From NCBI GenBank assembly GCA_003344405.1, contig NOWV01000099.1, positions 210,970-274,969 on the forward strand: a DNA stretch of 64,000 bases. Direction: 5' to 3'. A model generated the notes under the pieces. The model saw only the letters and a list, made by a program, of their open reading frames with translations. It was not told the origin of the DNA and ran no database searches. Positions 27,171-40,900 of the stretch are shown in pieces; the stretch's first letter is position 1, and each line of letters opens with the position of its first letter. Source of the DNA: Trichoplax sp. H2. Taxonomy: Eukaryota > Placozoa > Uniplacotomia > Trichoplacea. A program made the translations under genes and the position numbers.

Positions 27171-27919
27171 AATAGGATTATATAGAGCAATGCCTCGAAC
27201 CATAGGGCAATGTGTTTTACAACATCGTTTTGCTTTCAGTCACATAAGCTAGCCAACACGATGCACGAAATCGAGACATGAACTAGCTTGATTTATGCAC
27301 TTCTACCACGATATCGACACAGTAACCAACACTTTCTATAATATACTGCATCGATAGATCTATTTCATCGATCCTTACTGTACAATGTACATACATACAG
27401 TACAGTGCATGAAAATAGAAATGCAATTACACCACTATCATTGCAGAATGTGCAAAATGACTCGTCACCCCTGCTCGTCCCGAGAATTTTGCATGTTGAA
27501 GCATGGTTCACTAGAAAATACGGTCTAACCTTCTTGTGTGCATGTCGATTTATGGAAAAGAAAGAGGATGAATGAAGATACCTGTGGACAGTGTAAAAAC
27601 GGACTTTTTTATACAAAATAAGGTAGAAAATGTCGAAAACTACAGTAGTTAGTTACTTTATAGTTCAGATTGTTGATATACGGTTTGAAAAATTAGAAAA
27701 ATAAGTCAACAACAAAATCGTCTATCCGCCATACTGGCGTCGTGACGAATAGAGGTGTTTGGAACAGTAGAGCATTTCATTTACTACCGTCACCGCAGTC
27801 TCTGAAATGAAATTGAAATGTCCGGCCATCCGAGTTCATTTCCGTCCAGTTGTCCGGTACCGTGTAGACTACTATATTACGGTAGTCGATCACAACTTGG
27901 TTGCTCTATAAGCGGCAAC
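27171..27919. promoter_or_regulatory. Probable EXOSC10 upstream/5' UTR region
   Basis: Spacer between the minisatellite and the EXOSC10 start, more GC-rich near 27720-27920 than its surroundings. An in-frame ATG at 27818 would add 34 residues to EXOSC10. The ATG at 27920 fits the conserved start better. No specific site can be named. Confidence 0.4.
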
Positions 27920-30900
27920 ATGGCTGAGACCTCGACTTCGGATAAAAATCTTCAGCAAGATATTGCTGGCTGCGAAAGCGTCGAAGCATTTACAAAGGTA
28001 CTTCAATCCAATTATTGAACTATTGCTATATATTACGATATAGGATGGATTCTTAGACTCATCGTTCTCTTTGGAAATTTCATAGTATAACTTGTAATAA
28101 TGTAATATTGGAAGCACAGTAAGGTAGTCATTGTTACTATGGATATAGCTGAAGGGGACAGTAATGAAATGGATGCATGATGTAAAGTAGTGTTGCAATA
28201 GATTGAGTTAGTATCATATACAGTACTGCTATAAAAGATGCATTCTTGGATTCATTAATGTCTTTGAAAATGGCAATAGTACTATACTATATAATTAGAG
28301 TACTGTTGTAATATTGTGTGAATATGAGGTAGGCATACAGTGGCTACTAAAACCATAGCTGAAGGATACAGTAAAAGGATGCAGCATGTACGCCAAGTAG
28401 CGTTGGAATAGATTGAATTATTACCGTATGCAGTGGTGCTATAGCAAATGAATTCTTACATTTATCGATGTCTTGAAGAATTTCATAGTATAACGGAAGC
28501 ACTGTAGTATTATGTGAGAATGTCAGGTAGTCATTGTTGTTGAAGGCTGCACCAGAAGGATACAAAATGTAGTAAAATAACAGTAAATATAATTTAGACA
28601 GAGAAAGATGCTAATCGATAAAGATGCTAATCGATTCTCTTATGGGTTTTACTGTCTACACCTAAACTGGATGGTAGCAAGATAAACTAAACTAATGTTA
28701 TAGACTGTACCTAATGCGATTATATTTGCAAATTGTTCCAATTAATGATTAACTGGATTTCTTAGCTCTTTTGATGAATACTTAAAAAGAAGTTTAATAA
28801 ACTATCGTACTGTAAATGAAGTTACGTAGTGCATATTAATAAGGCTATCATGTAAGCTTTTTCTATCTACTAATACCCGTGTACTGTATTTTTACGTAAT
28901 CCTCGTCTCATATTAACAGTTAGTATTTCCTCCGCTGATCAAAGCAACACAATGTGGCAATAAGTTACCAACTGCTGGTGATGACTACGATTTTTACGCT
29001 TCTTATTCATCTTTTCAACAATTCATGCAAGAAGCTGGAGATCGTTTACTCTCCCTGTAAGTAATCTTCTCCTTAACTGGCTCTGATCCTTGGACTATTA
29101 ATGCTTTCAATTTTAATTTATTTTAAATCATTATTAAACCTACTCTGGCAGCCTGTGCTAAGTAATATTTATCATTTTACTAATCGTATAATGACCACGT
29201 GTGTTGCAGCAATGGAGCATTGATTCGCCACTTAGGCCTTAATTGTAGATGGCCACTTCAGTCAGATGCTTTTGATATTGATGACAGAACCGACTCGTTA
29301 ATAGACGCTAATGATGCAATATTAGAAAAAGTCGTAAGTTTGTTGATGACAATAAGTTGAACCTACTGTGCAGTATCTGTCTATGCTGTCGGATTTCTAA
29401 TGCAAGTGTTGCACTAATACTTTTTACTGCTGAACAGTAAACTAATTCAGAATGCCTTATTAGGATCTACTAATAGATGAAGCTCAAGGTATCAAAAGAA
29501 ATGTTGAACCGATGATTCCTGCCAACTCTAATCAAAATTATCCTAAAATCGCTAGTTGGAACACAAAAAGGGTTTGTTAACCGACAGTAAACAAAATCTG
29601 CTATCGCACTTTAGTTTTATATATACTCGTGCATTTCCTAAATTGGTTTAAATGCGGAAAATTTCTTCTACAGTACAGTACATAGTTAATTATCTAATCC
29701 TACGTACGTATACAAGACCATTCTACAGCTTGTTAAGCCTAATCCTAGCATCAACTTGCATATTCGATTTCCTTGATAAGTTACGATTTCGAACATTCTT
29801 ACACAGGATAAGGTCAGAGCCATGGCGGAAAACTTCAAATTTCTACACGCTAAGAATATTCAAAGACCTCAACTACAGTTCAAAACGAAAATCGATAATT
29901 CAAGCTCACCCTTTATACCAAAACTGAAATGCAAGCCGAATGCCCTTGTGCCATTACCTAAAGGTATGCCACTGCTATGACAGCGTCAGTGTACGTATGC
30001 CTTTCGTAGTATTTTTAATCTTAACATTGAAGTACGAATAAGATAAAATACATAATGGCAATACCATGAGTAACGTCATAATTGTATTTACACTGGTTAG
30101 AGTACATGGAAGATGAACAAACTGCACGCACCGACGAATTCTCTTCGAAAGTGATAAAACTAGATCCGGAAGCTGAAGACGATAACGTAGATGGCCAAGA
30201 ATCCAGGTAAAATCTTCTTGATAATGTTATCAATAAACAAAATGGTCCTGGATTATTCTCTGTCTGGCTAATATTAAATTTATGATTTATGGAATTAGAC
30301 ACCCCTATCGGTACGAAATTAAACATTTACAACCTATGGATTGGCAGCTGAAATCAAAAAAGCCTATGGTATATATTAGTTAATGTATCTGCTTGCTACT
30401 GCATTGTTATCATGTCTTCTTCAATATTACAAATACTTCTTCAATTATAGATGTATCTTCCACTTGATGAAACCCCGTTGAATGTAATTACCGAAAAGGA
30501 TGAATTAAAAGATTTGTTGGAAACATTAAAATCTGTTACTGAATTTGCTGTTGATTTGGAGGTACTATTTAAAGATTATTTGTATAAGACAGAATTAGTA
30601 AATTATCACATTATAATGCGCCTATTTTAGGGATGTTTTATTTATATCAAAATTATTTTCTGGAAAGCATCATAGTTATAGGTCATATCAAGGCTTTGTA
30701 TGTTTAATGCAAATATCCACACGTGATGCGGATTACATAGTCGATACTCTTGCACTTCGAAGTGAATTATGGACATTAAACGAAGTTTTCTCGGATCCAA
30801 AGATTATCAAGGTTTTAACGACAATTTAAATAATGAAAATTCTTATCAGGAATATTATCTGTTTTGGTATAAAGATATTAGGGTTTATTCTTCGATGATT

Positions 30901-33846
30901 AAAAATATTGTATCTTAGATTTTGCATGGAGCTGACAGTGATATTATCTGGCTGCAACGAGATTTTGCTATCTACGTGGTTAACATGTTTGATACTGGGC
31001 AAGCAGCTCGACTTCTACAGTTTCCTCGCTTTTCTTTATCATATTTACTTTTAAAATACTGTAATGTAACTGCAAATAAGGGATTACAGTTAGCAGATTG
31101 GAGAATTAGGTAAGATTTAATGTTGCAACGGCCTTACGTGTACATTAAACTAAAATATTGTAACTGATGCAATCAGTATGGTAGTTGAGTGAACTGTTGT
31201 ACGTTACAGGCCTTTGCCTCAAGAGATGGTCCAATACGCACGAGAAGATACCCATTACTTATTGTACATATTTGATGTCCTTACAAATGAATTAATGAAT
31301 GCTTCGACGTCAGTGGATTTGTTAAAATCAAATTTCGACAGAAGCAAGAAGATTTGTTTACGCGTAAATAGCAGATTAATCCATTAAACTTTGATAGTCT
31401 ACCTGTTATGGCTATGCTTGAAATGATTCTTGGCAAGTAGATTTTATGGAAATAAATCTTCTTTTACTACCTTTAGACTTACGAAAAGCCGGTTTTTAAT
31501 AAAAAGTCTTATTTGAATTTATTATATAAGCATAAAGGTCGCTTTAATCATCAGCAAGTAAGAGGGGAATCAACTTATTTATCATTCTTCAATTTTCTGT
31601 CTAACCTTGGATTATTTAATGTAAAATTTATCACATTTTATATTGAGAAATTATTGGCTAATGTTGTATTTACGGCGTGCTTTTAAAACAGAATTATGCA
31701 TTTGCAAAGCTGTATTCTTGGCGCGATAGTGTTGCTCGAGATAATGATGAGAGTGCAAAGTAGGCCAACTATAGTTATGCACGATGGATACTTTTTTATT
31801 ATTATTTTCAATTCGATAAACTTTTATACATGTTTCTTTCAGCTTTGTCCTTCCAAATCATATGCTGCTACAAATTGCAGAAAATTTACCAAGGTTAACA
31901 TTCACTCTTTCTTCATTTTGCCTTTTATTTATCATACTGTACATACAATATATATATATATACATCTGATCTACAGAGAGCCTCAGGGAATATTAGCTTG
32001 CTGTAACCCAATTCCGACTTTAGTGAGACAGTACATAGGAGATATTCATCAGATTATCAAAAAAGCCCGAGAACGAAGTATCAATGAAGTAATGTAAAAT
32101 TATTGCAGTACTTTTATTTAATATTTGTAAATTTCTGAGATTAGTACTTAATAATAACTCTTTTTGCTGATAGGATTTGGATGAATTAGGTGATACAGGT
32201 GTACATAGCAATTCTGAATCCAAAGTCGCTTTTTCTAATCGAGAAAATATATTTGAACAGCAGGATATAAACGGTTAGTTTTACATGGCGAGTGATGCTA
32301 ATCACTTTATAACTTAATTAGTATGTTTAGATATCACCTATAGCAGTAACGATTATTGAGAGCATTGATGGAGAGGTTTACATCTTGTAACCTGCATCTC
32401 TTTTAGAACAAAAATTATCGATTGAAGCGGTTGGCCCGGCTGTCACCGTCTTAACCACCCCATCCTTACAGCAGTTAGACTGGACGTCAAATAAGGTACT
32501 ACATAATATAGAATTGGAGCTACAGTGAGATGTAAATAGCCATGGAGGTTATTGTAAAATATGCTTCTTTAGGACATGAATCAGGACATGAAACACAAGA
32601 TTACTTCGATACTAAATTCATTTCCGAACCCTTTCGATAGTGTAGGTGTATCATTGCTTGCTAAGATTTTAGTTTGAGTAGCGGAGGTGTACTTCAGCTT
32701 ATTTCGGTTATTGGTATTTCTCAATATAGGTGTATCACTTCAATAGCAGCAATCCGGTTTTTGTTAAATCTAGCGATCGCTCAAAAATAACTGGTAGCAG
32801 TTCTCATCAAGAATTGTACGTTTATTGCGATATAACGTAGATACTGAATAATATTTTTAACTGATATTAATGTTTACTTTAGTCATCAGAAAATTTCTCA
32901 TGACAGTAGTAAAAGTGATGGAGTTGAATGTGATGCTACATCCATTGAAAATTTGGTAGAAACAACGAAAGGTAAATAACTTATAGAGCTGATTTCTTAA
33001 TTTGTTTATTACTATTTTGGATCACGATACCATCTATAGCTAGTGCTAGTTGCTGATCTAGAGGCAAATGGAATGTCCTTGTAATTCGTACGTAAATTAA
33101 TCGCGGTACAATTTTACCATAATATTAAACTATCTTTACTGTTGCAACTTTCAGGCCAAAAACGGTCTCCAGAAGATATTATCTCTGAAGAAATTAAAGC
33201 CATTCGACAGAAGGTAAAAATTTTCCCCATGGGTATTGAGCAATAAAATTTGTTCTTCAAATACATTTCTTGAACAAGGATTAAATTTATATATTTTTTG
33301 ATATTATAGAAACGCAAGAAAAATAAGAATTATAAAACCCTGCTGACTAGCCAAGAAGAACAGTTTACGCCATTTGATTACTCCAAGTCTTCTGACAAGT
33401 TATTTAGTAAGGATGTCATGATTGTAGAAGATATATGAGCTAAAGCTATTGTTGCGCTATTAATATTAATGAATTATTTTGAAGATTAGGAATTATACTC
33501 GATTGTAATAATTCGAATTTAAAAATATTATTTTAGGTAGTGAGCCATTAAAAACTGAGCCACAGGAAATGGTAAATAATGCTAAGGCCTATGATCCGAA
33601 CCGAAGAAACAAAGCTTCAAAATACGCTAAGGTACTTATACACTTTTCTGTCTCTTAGAAAGACTTGATATTTTGACATTTTCCTTTGAGATAGTATAGT
33701 CGTGGAGTATTAATAGACTGTAGTATTGAACGTTTGTTCCCTATACTGTATACCCTTAATAACAATAGAAAGTTGCACCGCGTGGCAAAATCAAGAGTAA
33801 AATGGGCCAACGCACCGTGACCTTCAAACAAGGACCGTCACAGTAA
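27920..33846 (+). CDS. EXOSC10: Nuclear exosome 3'-5' exoribonuclease EXOSC10/Rrp6, 24 exons, 817 aa
   Basis: Exons: 27920-27997, 28920-29056, 29210-29333, 29464-29571, 29807-29963, 30101-30206, 30299-30368, 30451-30561, 30668-30811, 30919-31109, 31210-31363, 31477-31557, 31692-31759, 31843-31893, 31977-32088, 32174-32273, 32407-32495, 32573-32641, 32730-32815, 32883-32971, 33155-33213, 33310-33406, 33537-33631, 33769-33846. Every junction keeps phase. Order: N-terminal PMC2NT cofactor-binding domain ([19 protein letters not shown]); DEDDy nuclease with FAVDLE (D295, E297), HGADSDI (D351) and [10 protein letters not shown] (Y418, D422); HRDC domain with [18 protein letters not shown]; basic C-terminus with FTPFDYSKS. 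All catalytic residues are present. It trims and degrades rRNA, snoRNA and aberrant RNAs in the nucleus and nucleolus. An alternative in-frame start is at 27818. Confidence 0.96.
28085..28570. repeat. Diverged tandem repeat in EXOSC10 intron 1, period about 210 bp
   Basis: The block aggtagtcattgtt...tagctgaagg.acagta...ggatgca occurs near 28122-28170, recurs at about 28330-28385 and begins a third time near 28525. Between them the copies share tagattga.tta.ta and atgtctttgaa.a words. The copies are partly decayed. Confidence 0.7.
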
Positions 33847-34969
33847 GATTAATTATCCTTTCAGTGATACACAATAAGATAAAAATTTAATTTTTTGAAA
33901 TTTTTATTTATTATTGAAGTAGGTCAAACAGTCAAGTGTTCTGGCCGAAGCGCTGACCAATTCCAGTAGATATTTTTAGATCGATGACTATTTGCTACGG
34001 TAGTAGCCAAAGTTATGGAGGGTAAAATTACATTGCTGACATTTGTAATCTTGTGTAAAGATTTCGATATAACAATATTAATTTAAAGCATTGTAAATAG
34101 CCCTACGACGATATTCAAATCCGAAAAAAAGTCGTTATAATCTGTATGAAGTCATATAACCAGATAATTTTATAAATTAAATGCTTTTACAGAAAGTACT
34201 TTACTTAATAAAGCTGTTATATATGTTACATCAATGACTGTGTCACATGAAGCCGTTGTCAATGCATGAAATGTTCTTACTGTACTTTCCATTATTCAAC
34301 TTCGATAACTCGTACTGTGTTCGAGCTAAATTGTGCCAAAGTTAGTAATCGCTCTAATCCAAGTATATTACCATTACATGACTAACAATCTGTAATTATT
34401 GTTCAAATAGCATACAATACGGACTAGAATAAGACCGCTGTATATCTGTAGAGCGAAAATGATTATAGCATTATCCTTCACAAATACTCGTGCGTAAAGA
34501 CAAATCAATCACTGCACTAAAAGAGATATAATCAAAAATCTGAAAAGTTTTTTCAAAGAGCTTAACAGCAGTCATCAATGGGTTAAATGATATTGATAAA
34601 TTGTTCTACTATAATTCATAGAAATAGGATGTCAGTAGATTCTGAATTTAGTTTGTAAAGAATATACAGTAAGAAGAACAAGAGTCAACACTTTAGTGCA
34701 GAATAAAAGATGCCGTGTAGTATAGATGAATACTATCGAAATCCAGTGATTGTAATTTTGTTATGAATGAAAGAAAAAATGTATAAGAAAGTGTTTAACA
34801 GAAATGTATCGCACTTAGGTAAAATTAATAAGAATATGTGGAAGTTAAATGGCCTCTCCTTGAAAAACTGTATTAATACATAATATTAGTACAGTATATA
34901 AAATTGATTATTTTTAACCTAAATTCATAAATTGGCAATCACGACAAAGACAATAAAGTTTTATATCTA
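33847..34969. other. Convergent spacer between EXOSC10 and SLC9B-like gene
   Basis: AT-rich 3' flanks of both genes. I see no further exon or repeat. Confidence 0.5.
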
Positions 34970-37900
34970 CTAGACAGCAGTTTCAACAGATAGCGGACCT
35001 TCGCGATGCTCATCATGGTGGCGTCTGTTATCATTATGATGGTGGTGATGCCCAGTTCGATGATGGTGATGTCGGTTGTGGTGGTGCGAATGGTGATGAT
35101 GATGATGATGATGATGATGATGACCACGATGTTTGCGTCCTTGTTCATCATCGCTCTCTGATTCAGAACTGCTAGTACTACTTTCGCTACTGCTGGAATC
35201 TATTGCAACTGGAGTGTGATGCAATAATTTAGGACCCATTAATACAATAAGAGCTGCTCCTAAAGGGGCTGTGATTAAGATACTTAAAACTGCAATGGTT
35301 AAAATAACGTTCCCACGACGAAGGTCATCAGGATCATTGCCCCTTAATCTAGCAGTATCCAGGGCAATAGATCCAATAGCTGCCTGAACTGTTGCTTTAG
35401 GTAGCCAAGCAATTGCTACGAACAATTTCTCTTTCCATGCAAGATCGTTATGTGATACACCAATGTAGGTAACTACGACCCTAATTGCTAATCCAGCAGA
35501 TAACACAGCGAAACCTATTCAAAACAACAGTAGTAGTAATTAACTTAAAAACGATGGACTTTAAATCACATCTAGTAATCGGCAATTGGTATGATATATT
35601 TTATAGGTAATATTGCACATGAACAACAACGGTTAACAATGTATGTGCTTGTGAAAAAAATCGAGTCAGGGCCGAGGAGATTTGTTATTCTTGTATGGTA
35701 CACAGACAGTATAGGTTCTTATCNNNNNNNNNNNNNNNNNNNNTGATGATGATGATGATGATGATGATGACCACGATGTTTGCGTCCTTGTTCATCATCG
35801 CTCTCTGATTCAGAACTACTAGTACTACTTTCGCTACTGCTGGAATCTATTGCAACTGGAGTGTGATGCAATAATTTAGGACCCATTAATACAATAAGAG
35901 CTGCTCCTAAAGGGGCTGTGATTAAGATACTTAAAACTGCAATGGTTAAAATAACGTTCCCACGACGAAGGTCATCAGGATCATTGCCCCTTAATCTAGC
36001 AGTATCCAGGGCAATAGATCCAATAGCTGCCTGAACTGTTGCTTTAGGTAGCCAAGCAATTGCTACGAACAATTTCTCTTTCCATGCAAGATCGTTATGT
36101 GATACACCAATGTAGGTAACTACGACCCTAATTGCTAATCCAGCAGATAACACAGCGAAACCTATTCAAAACAACAGTAGTAGTAATTAACTTAAAAACG
36201 ATGGACTTTAAATCACATCTACAAAATATGTATAGTATTACAATTAAAAGCGTTGGTTTATCGTATCAATATGGTATTGTATTGTGACAAGATGTAATCG
36301 GCAATTGGTATGATATATTTTATAGGTAATATTGCACATGAACAACAACGGTTAACAATGTATGTGCTTGTGAAAAAAATCTAGTCAGGGCCGAGGAGAT
36401 TTGTTATTCTTGTATGGTACACAGACAGTATAGGTTCTTATCATTATAGATCATGCTAAATACAATTTTTAAACTTACTTCCTCCAATAATACTACCAGT
36501 AAGAAAATTAATATCAACTTCAGCTCCAATTAGACCAAAGAGAATTGGCTGAAATAATTGCCATAGAATGTCAATGCTATGTTCAACTGTTTCTTTAGTA
36601 GTTCTCCATTGCATAGCAGCTACAAAAGAGCAAACTAAAGCTGCCAGAGCACCTGCACCTGTTAAAATATTTCATATTGTAAAGCATATCATTAATAATC
36701 AATCAAACAGTCGATAAATTGAAGTAAACTGTTCTATCTACATTCGTAGTATGATCAAACGCTAAATTAAATTGTTCCATTTGATACTGTTCCTACCTGA
36801 AAATTCTACAGCACGACTACCAAATATAAATAAGTTATTAAGACTCAGCAATAACACAAATCGATTTCGTGATACGCCATCTTCATCATTGTTAGGGAAG
36901 AACCAACAGACTATACCGGCTACTACACCGAAAGCAATTCCTACTAATATCTCCACCGGACCACGAAATATGTTAAATATGATGTCGCCTGTCAGTCAAT
37001 CATAAAGAGAAACTTAACCATGTCGTTGGATAACCTTACGCGCATATTAAAATTATTGAAATAGTCCACACTCTCTACTACCAATTCTATCATATAATTT
37101 TTTTTTACACATTTACTGTAGCTTCGATAAAGACGTGCAATTTAACTACGGTACCTGTAGAAAAAGCGATACCAAGGAAAACTCCAAAGCCACTGATGGC
37201 AAAAACATCATCGATCGATGCTGCGGCAATAACCAATGTGGGAATCCCCTTATTGACACCATAACCGCGTTCTTGTAGTGATAATAAAGTCGGAATGACT
37301 ACAGCAGGTGAAACTGCAGCCATAACAAATCTAAACAGTATTACAGTTACAAATTAATTGTGATATACGCGTCAATTATATATGTATATCGCTCTAGATA
37401 TTCAACTATTGCATAGGATCGGAAATTACCCTAGCATAATTCCCCAAAGCCACGGTAAATCCATCACGTATCGAGCAACAATTGCATCTACTATAGTTTC
37501 GCATATGCAAGGAAGGAATGCAACACGCAAAACAGTAAATTTTTGATGGATTAGAGCTTTCCAGTCCAAACCTAAAATACACGAAAGTAATGTTGGAAAG
37601 GAAAGTATTAAAATATTACTCAACCAGTAATTGCAATTTAGCAAGCTAGTCTTTATTTGATACTGAATGCATTACTTTACGACGTAAAATTTATAATTAT
37701 TTCAATAACATCCAATGGATATACTATACTATATACAGTATCCAGGGGAGGAGCTGTGTTACGACTGAAAATTCTCAAATAGCAAAATAGTGCTAGGTTA
37801 TTTTTGACTGATTGATTGATTTGTGCCGATAGCCTTTTTTAGAATACGGGGATTGTTTATACTGATATGAAGCAAGAATAGTAATGTTATGTACGGCGGT

Positions 37901-40900
37901 ATGATGTAGAAATGTTTAGTATGTGTAGAATACGATAATTCAATTGCCAAGCAATCGCTTATACGTGGTTAAATAAAGCATCATCCAATTCAGCAATAGG
38001 TCAATAAATGATGATTGTATATCAAATTACACAACAACTGCTATCTAGCAATCAATATCGAGAACTAATATCGTCTAATTTCAGCAAATAAAATACAGTT
38101 CAAAGTAAAGTTGGATGTCTATCGTACTGTATGTCGTAGAGGTGTCATGGCATAAAAAACTGGATCAATGCCAGCACGTTAGTAAATAATGGTATGTAAG
38201 CTTTTAGAATCGTTGGCCATACTGAAAACTATTTAAAACTACAGGATACCGAGAAAGGAATGTAGAAAACTATGCGGATTGAATATGGATACTGTATATT
38301 GAGATTTAAAATAGTTTTAGTATACGCAGCTCATTTAGACTGCCTGAACAGGATGGCTAAGAAATGATACCACTCTCATGAAATATTAAGCAACATGTTT
38401 AACTGCTGCATTCAGTAAAGGAATTGCGAGCAATTATGTGTACTGTACTTTAGAATGATAACAACAGTTATTATTACTGCAATAATGAATCAATTACAGT
38501 ATTGTATAGTCAATTATACTTTACTTTTCTCTTTTACAGCCGTATACTGCATGGATAAAATTCTAGCTGAAACAAGAATATGCATATACTGTACGCTAGC
38601 TAGTGCTAAACGATGCATTCCTTCAATTTTGTATAATTTTCTCTTGTACTCAAAATTATTTAAGGCATGCACCGTATTTACAGAATCTTTCACTACAACA
38701 GAATAGTCTTTCTTCCACTAAGAATTATAGTCTCATACAGAAGAAAACTACAGTATTGTAGTAGAAATCAGAGTTGGATTGCATCTTCAATTTTGGATTA
38801 TATGTAAGCGATAAAGCAAATCAGCCAATAAATAATAGAGTAAAGTACTGTACATTCATTCAGTTCGATCAAATTCTAATCGACAGTGCAGCGTTAATTT
38901 ATCCACGCTTGTAAAATAGTACGTAACAGTAGATAACTTGTTGGCGAAAATCAATCCAAGTAGTAGATATGTATGATCATAAAGCATGAGATGAGTAGAA
39001 CATCCATCGGATAAGCACATTACTGTACAATCTTTCATATTATAATTCGGTACAGGGACTACAGCTTGAAAGGGTAGTTCATAACGATATACAGTTTACA
39101 AAAGAGTCGTTCTATTCAACGTGAAGTACTGTATTAGTTTTTGGGGGGGGACATCTCAACCTCACCCATGTTTGCGTAAAATTGAACAACATTTACTGAC
39201 GAAAAATTGGCACACTCTTTTCTCGATTTGAATGATTTTGTTCAACTTCCATCCCCTTTCATACCATTGGCAGACAATTGGAGTCGCCTATGGAAAATTA
39301 ACGATGCAATTTTTTCCCCTCAGTACGTCTTATCGTGCGGCAAATGGCAATCTCTAGTCATCATTTTCGATGTAACTTGCTCAACCAATAGTAGTAGGAA
39401 TGTTATTTCCATGGTATTTGATTGCGTGTTTACTGATCTGTCTTTAGTAATAGGTAACAATTAAACTGTCTATGCATTGCGCAAAACAGACATTTACTAA
39501 ATATTGATCTTTTGGATTGATATTATTGATCGTCATTATCTATCATTGTCGTCCATAGAGTACCGTATAAAAGAGTCCTAACCAGTAAACGATCGATTGA
39601 TCATTCTATAATTTACATAATTAATCGGTCCAAGCGATTGAATGATTACGCAACGGTATTAACGAATTTTAAAATAAACGTTGCAAGAATAAGAATCCAT
39701 CTCGATTTTACCAAATGAAGCAATGGAAACTATCGTATTGCTGATGAAAGTGAACTGTGTGACAAAAGTTACGATACATTAATTTATGTATTATTCAAGA
39801 GTGAAAATTCTGATTGTGTGTCATGATCTTTGCAGGTAGAGAAAAAAATTGAACAGCATCATCAAATAAGACGAACTACTCGGTTCAAATTGCTCATCGC
39901 GATACATGACCTACTTACTGTATCGTATGTCTTTTAAAAGTGTAAGCAATATTATTGATTGGTATATGGAGTTGATAGTATTGACAAAAGTAGACAAAAA
40001 ACAAAGTGCGAATAAAATAGCCGTTTGCCAGTTGCCTGCTATATGAACAAGAAATGGTCAAGGCATTGCCTAGGCATGAAGTAGGTAGGACGGACATCCT
40101 CTAGCCATAATAATAATAATTAGAGTACAGTAAATTAGTTGTCAAATTAGTTATCCATTTCTTTTCCAGTGTCATCGATTTACAGCCATGAATACTATGG
40201 AGACAGTAGAGTTGGATTTTTTGTTGGACTTTCACTGGATTGAGAACAATCTCAAATGTTGTGAAAGTTTGCTTTGCGTCACTTTCACACTCATACTATA
40301 GCCTTAGGTCGTTTTAGGAGCAATTACCAGTTTTTCTCCATTTTTTAATCACCATTATATTCAAGGGATAAGATGAAGATTATTTACTAGCTATCAATCA
40401 GTTTATCATCATGTCCTAAGAATCAAGGGTCCATCAACGATTGGTGTTGATGAGGCCAAAGAAGAGCATGAAAAGTCTGGATAATATTGTATTTAGTGTT
40501 GTATAGCATGAAAGGCCTGGATCATGTTTTATTATCATTGATGAAACCAACAATAAATAGTTTAGAGTTGATGGCATTCAATAGGAACAGAAATAGAATG
40601 TTGTAAGGGAAGAGTTGCTTGACCAACTCATTGATGACACGATCAACATTGCTGATGATGTGACCATCTCTAGCAATTGATGATGCCATGAGATAGATTT
40701 GAAAGAAATGTTTTCTTAATCAAGCAACTCTTGATTGTTGGTCATTAAATGGAGAAAAACAAACATGGATGAAATAGATAGCAAGGAGTTGACTTGACGT
40801 CTTAGGACTGCAGTTGGACATTATTGATCAAGTGAGATAGATGGAAAGAATTGGTTAAGGGGATAAAAAAATGGTAGGAGTGGATGGATGCCTTTGGTTA

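Noticed and set aside
34939-35151. Open frame with isoleucine/threonine runs
   Set aside because: Alternative frame of the histidine-coding trinucleotide repeat of the SLC9B last exon.
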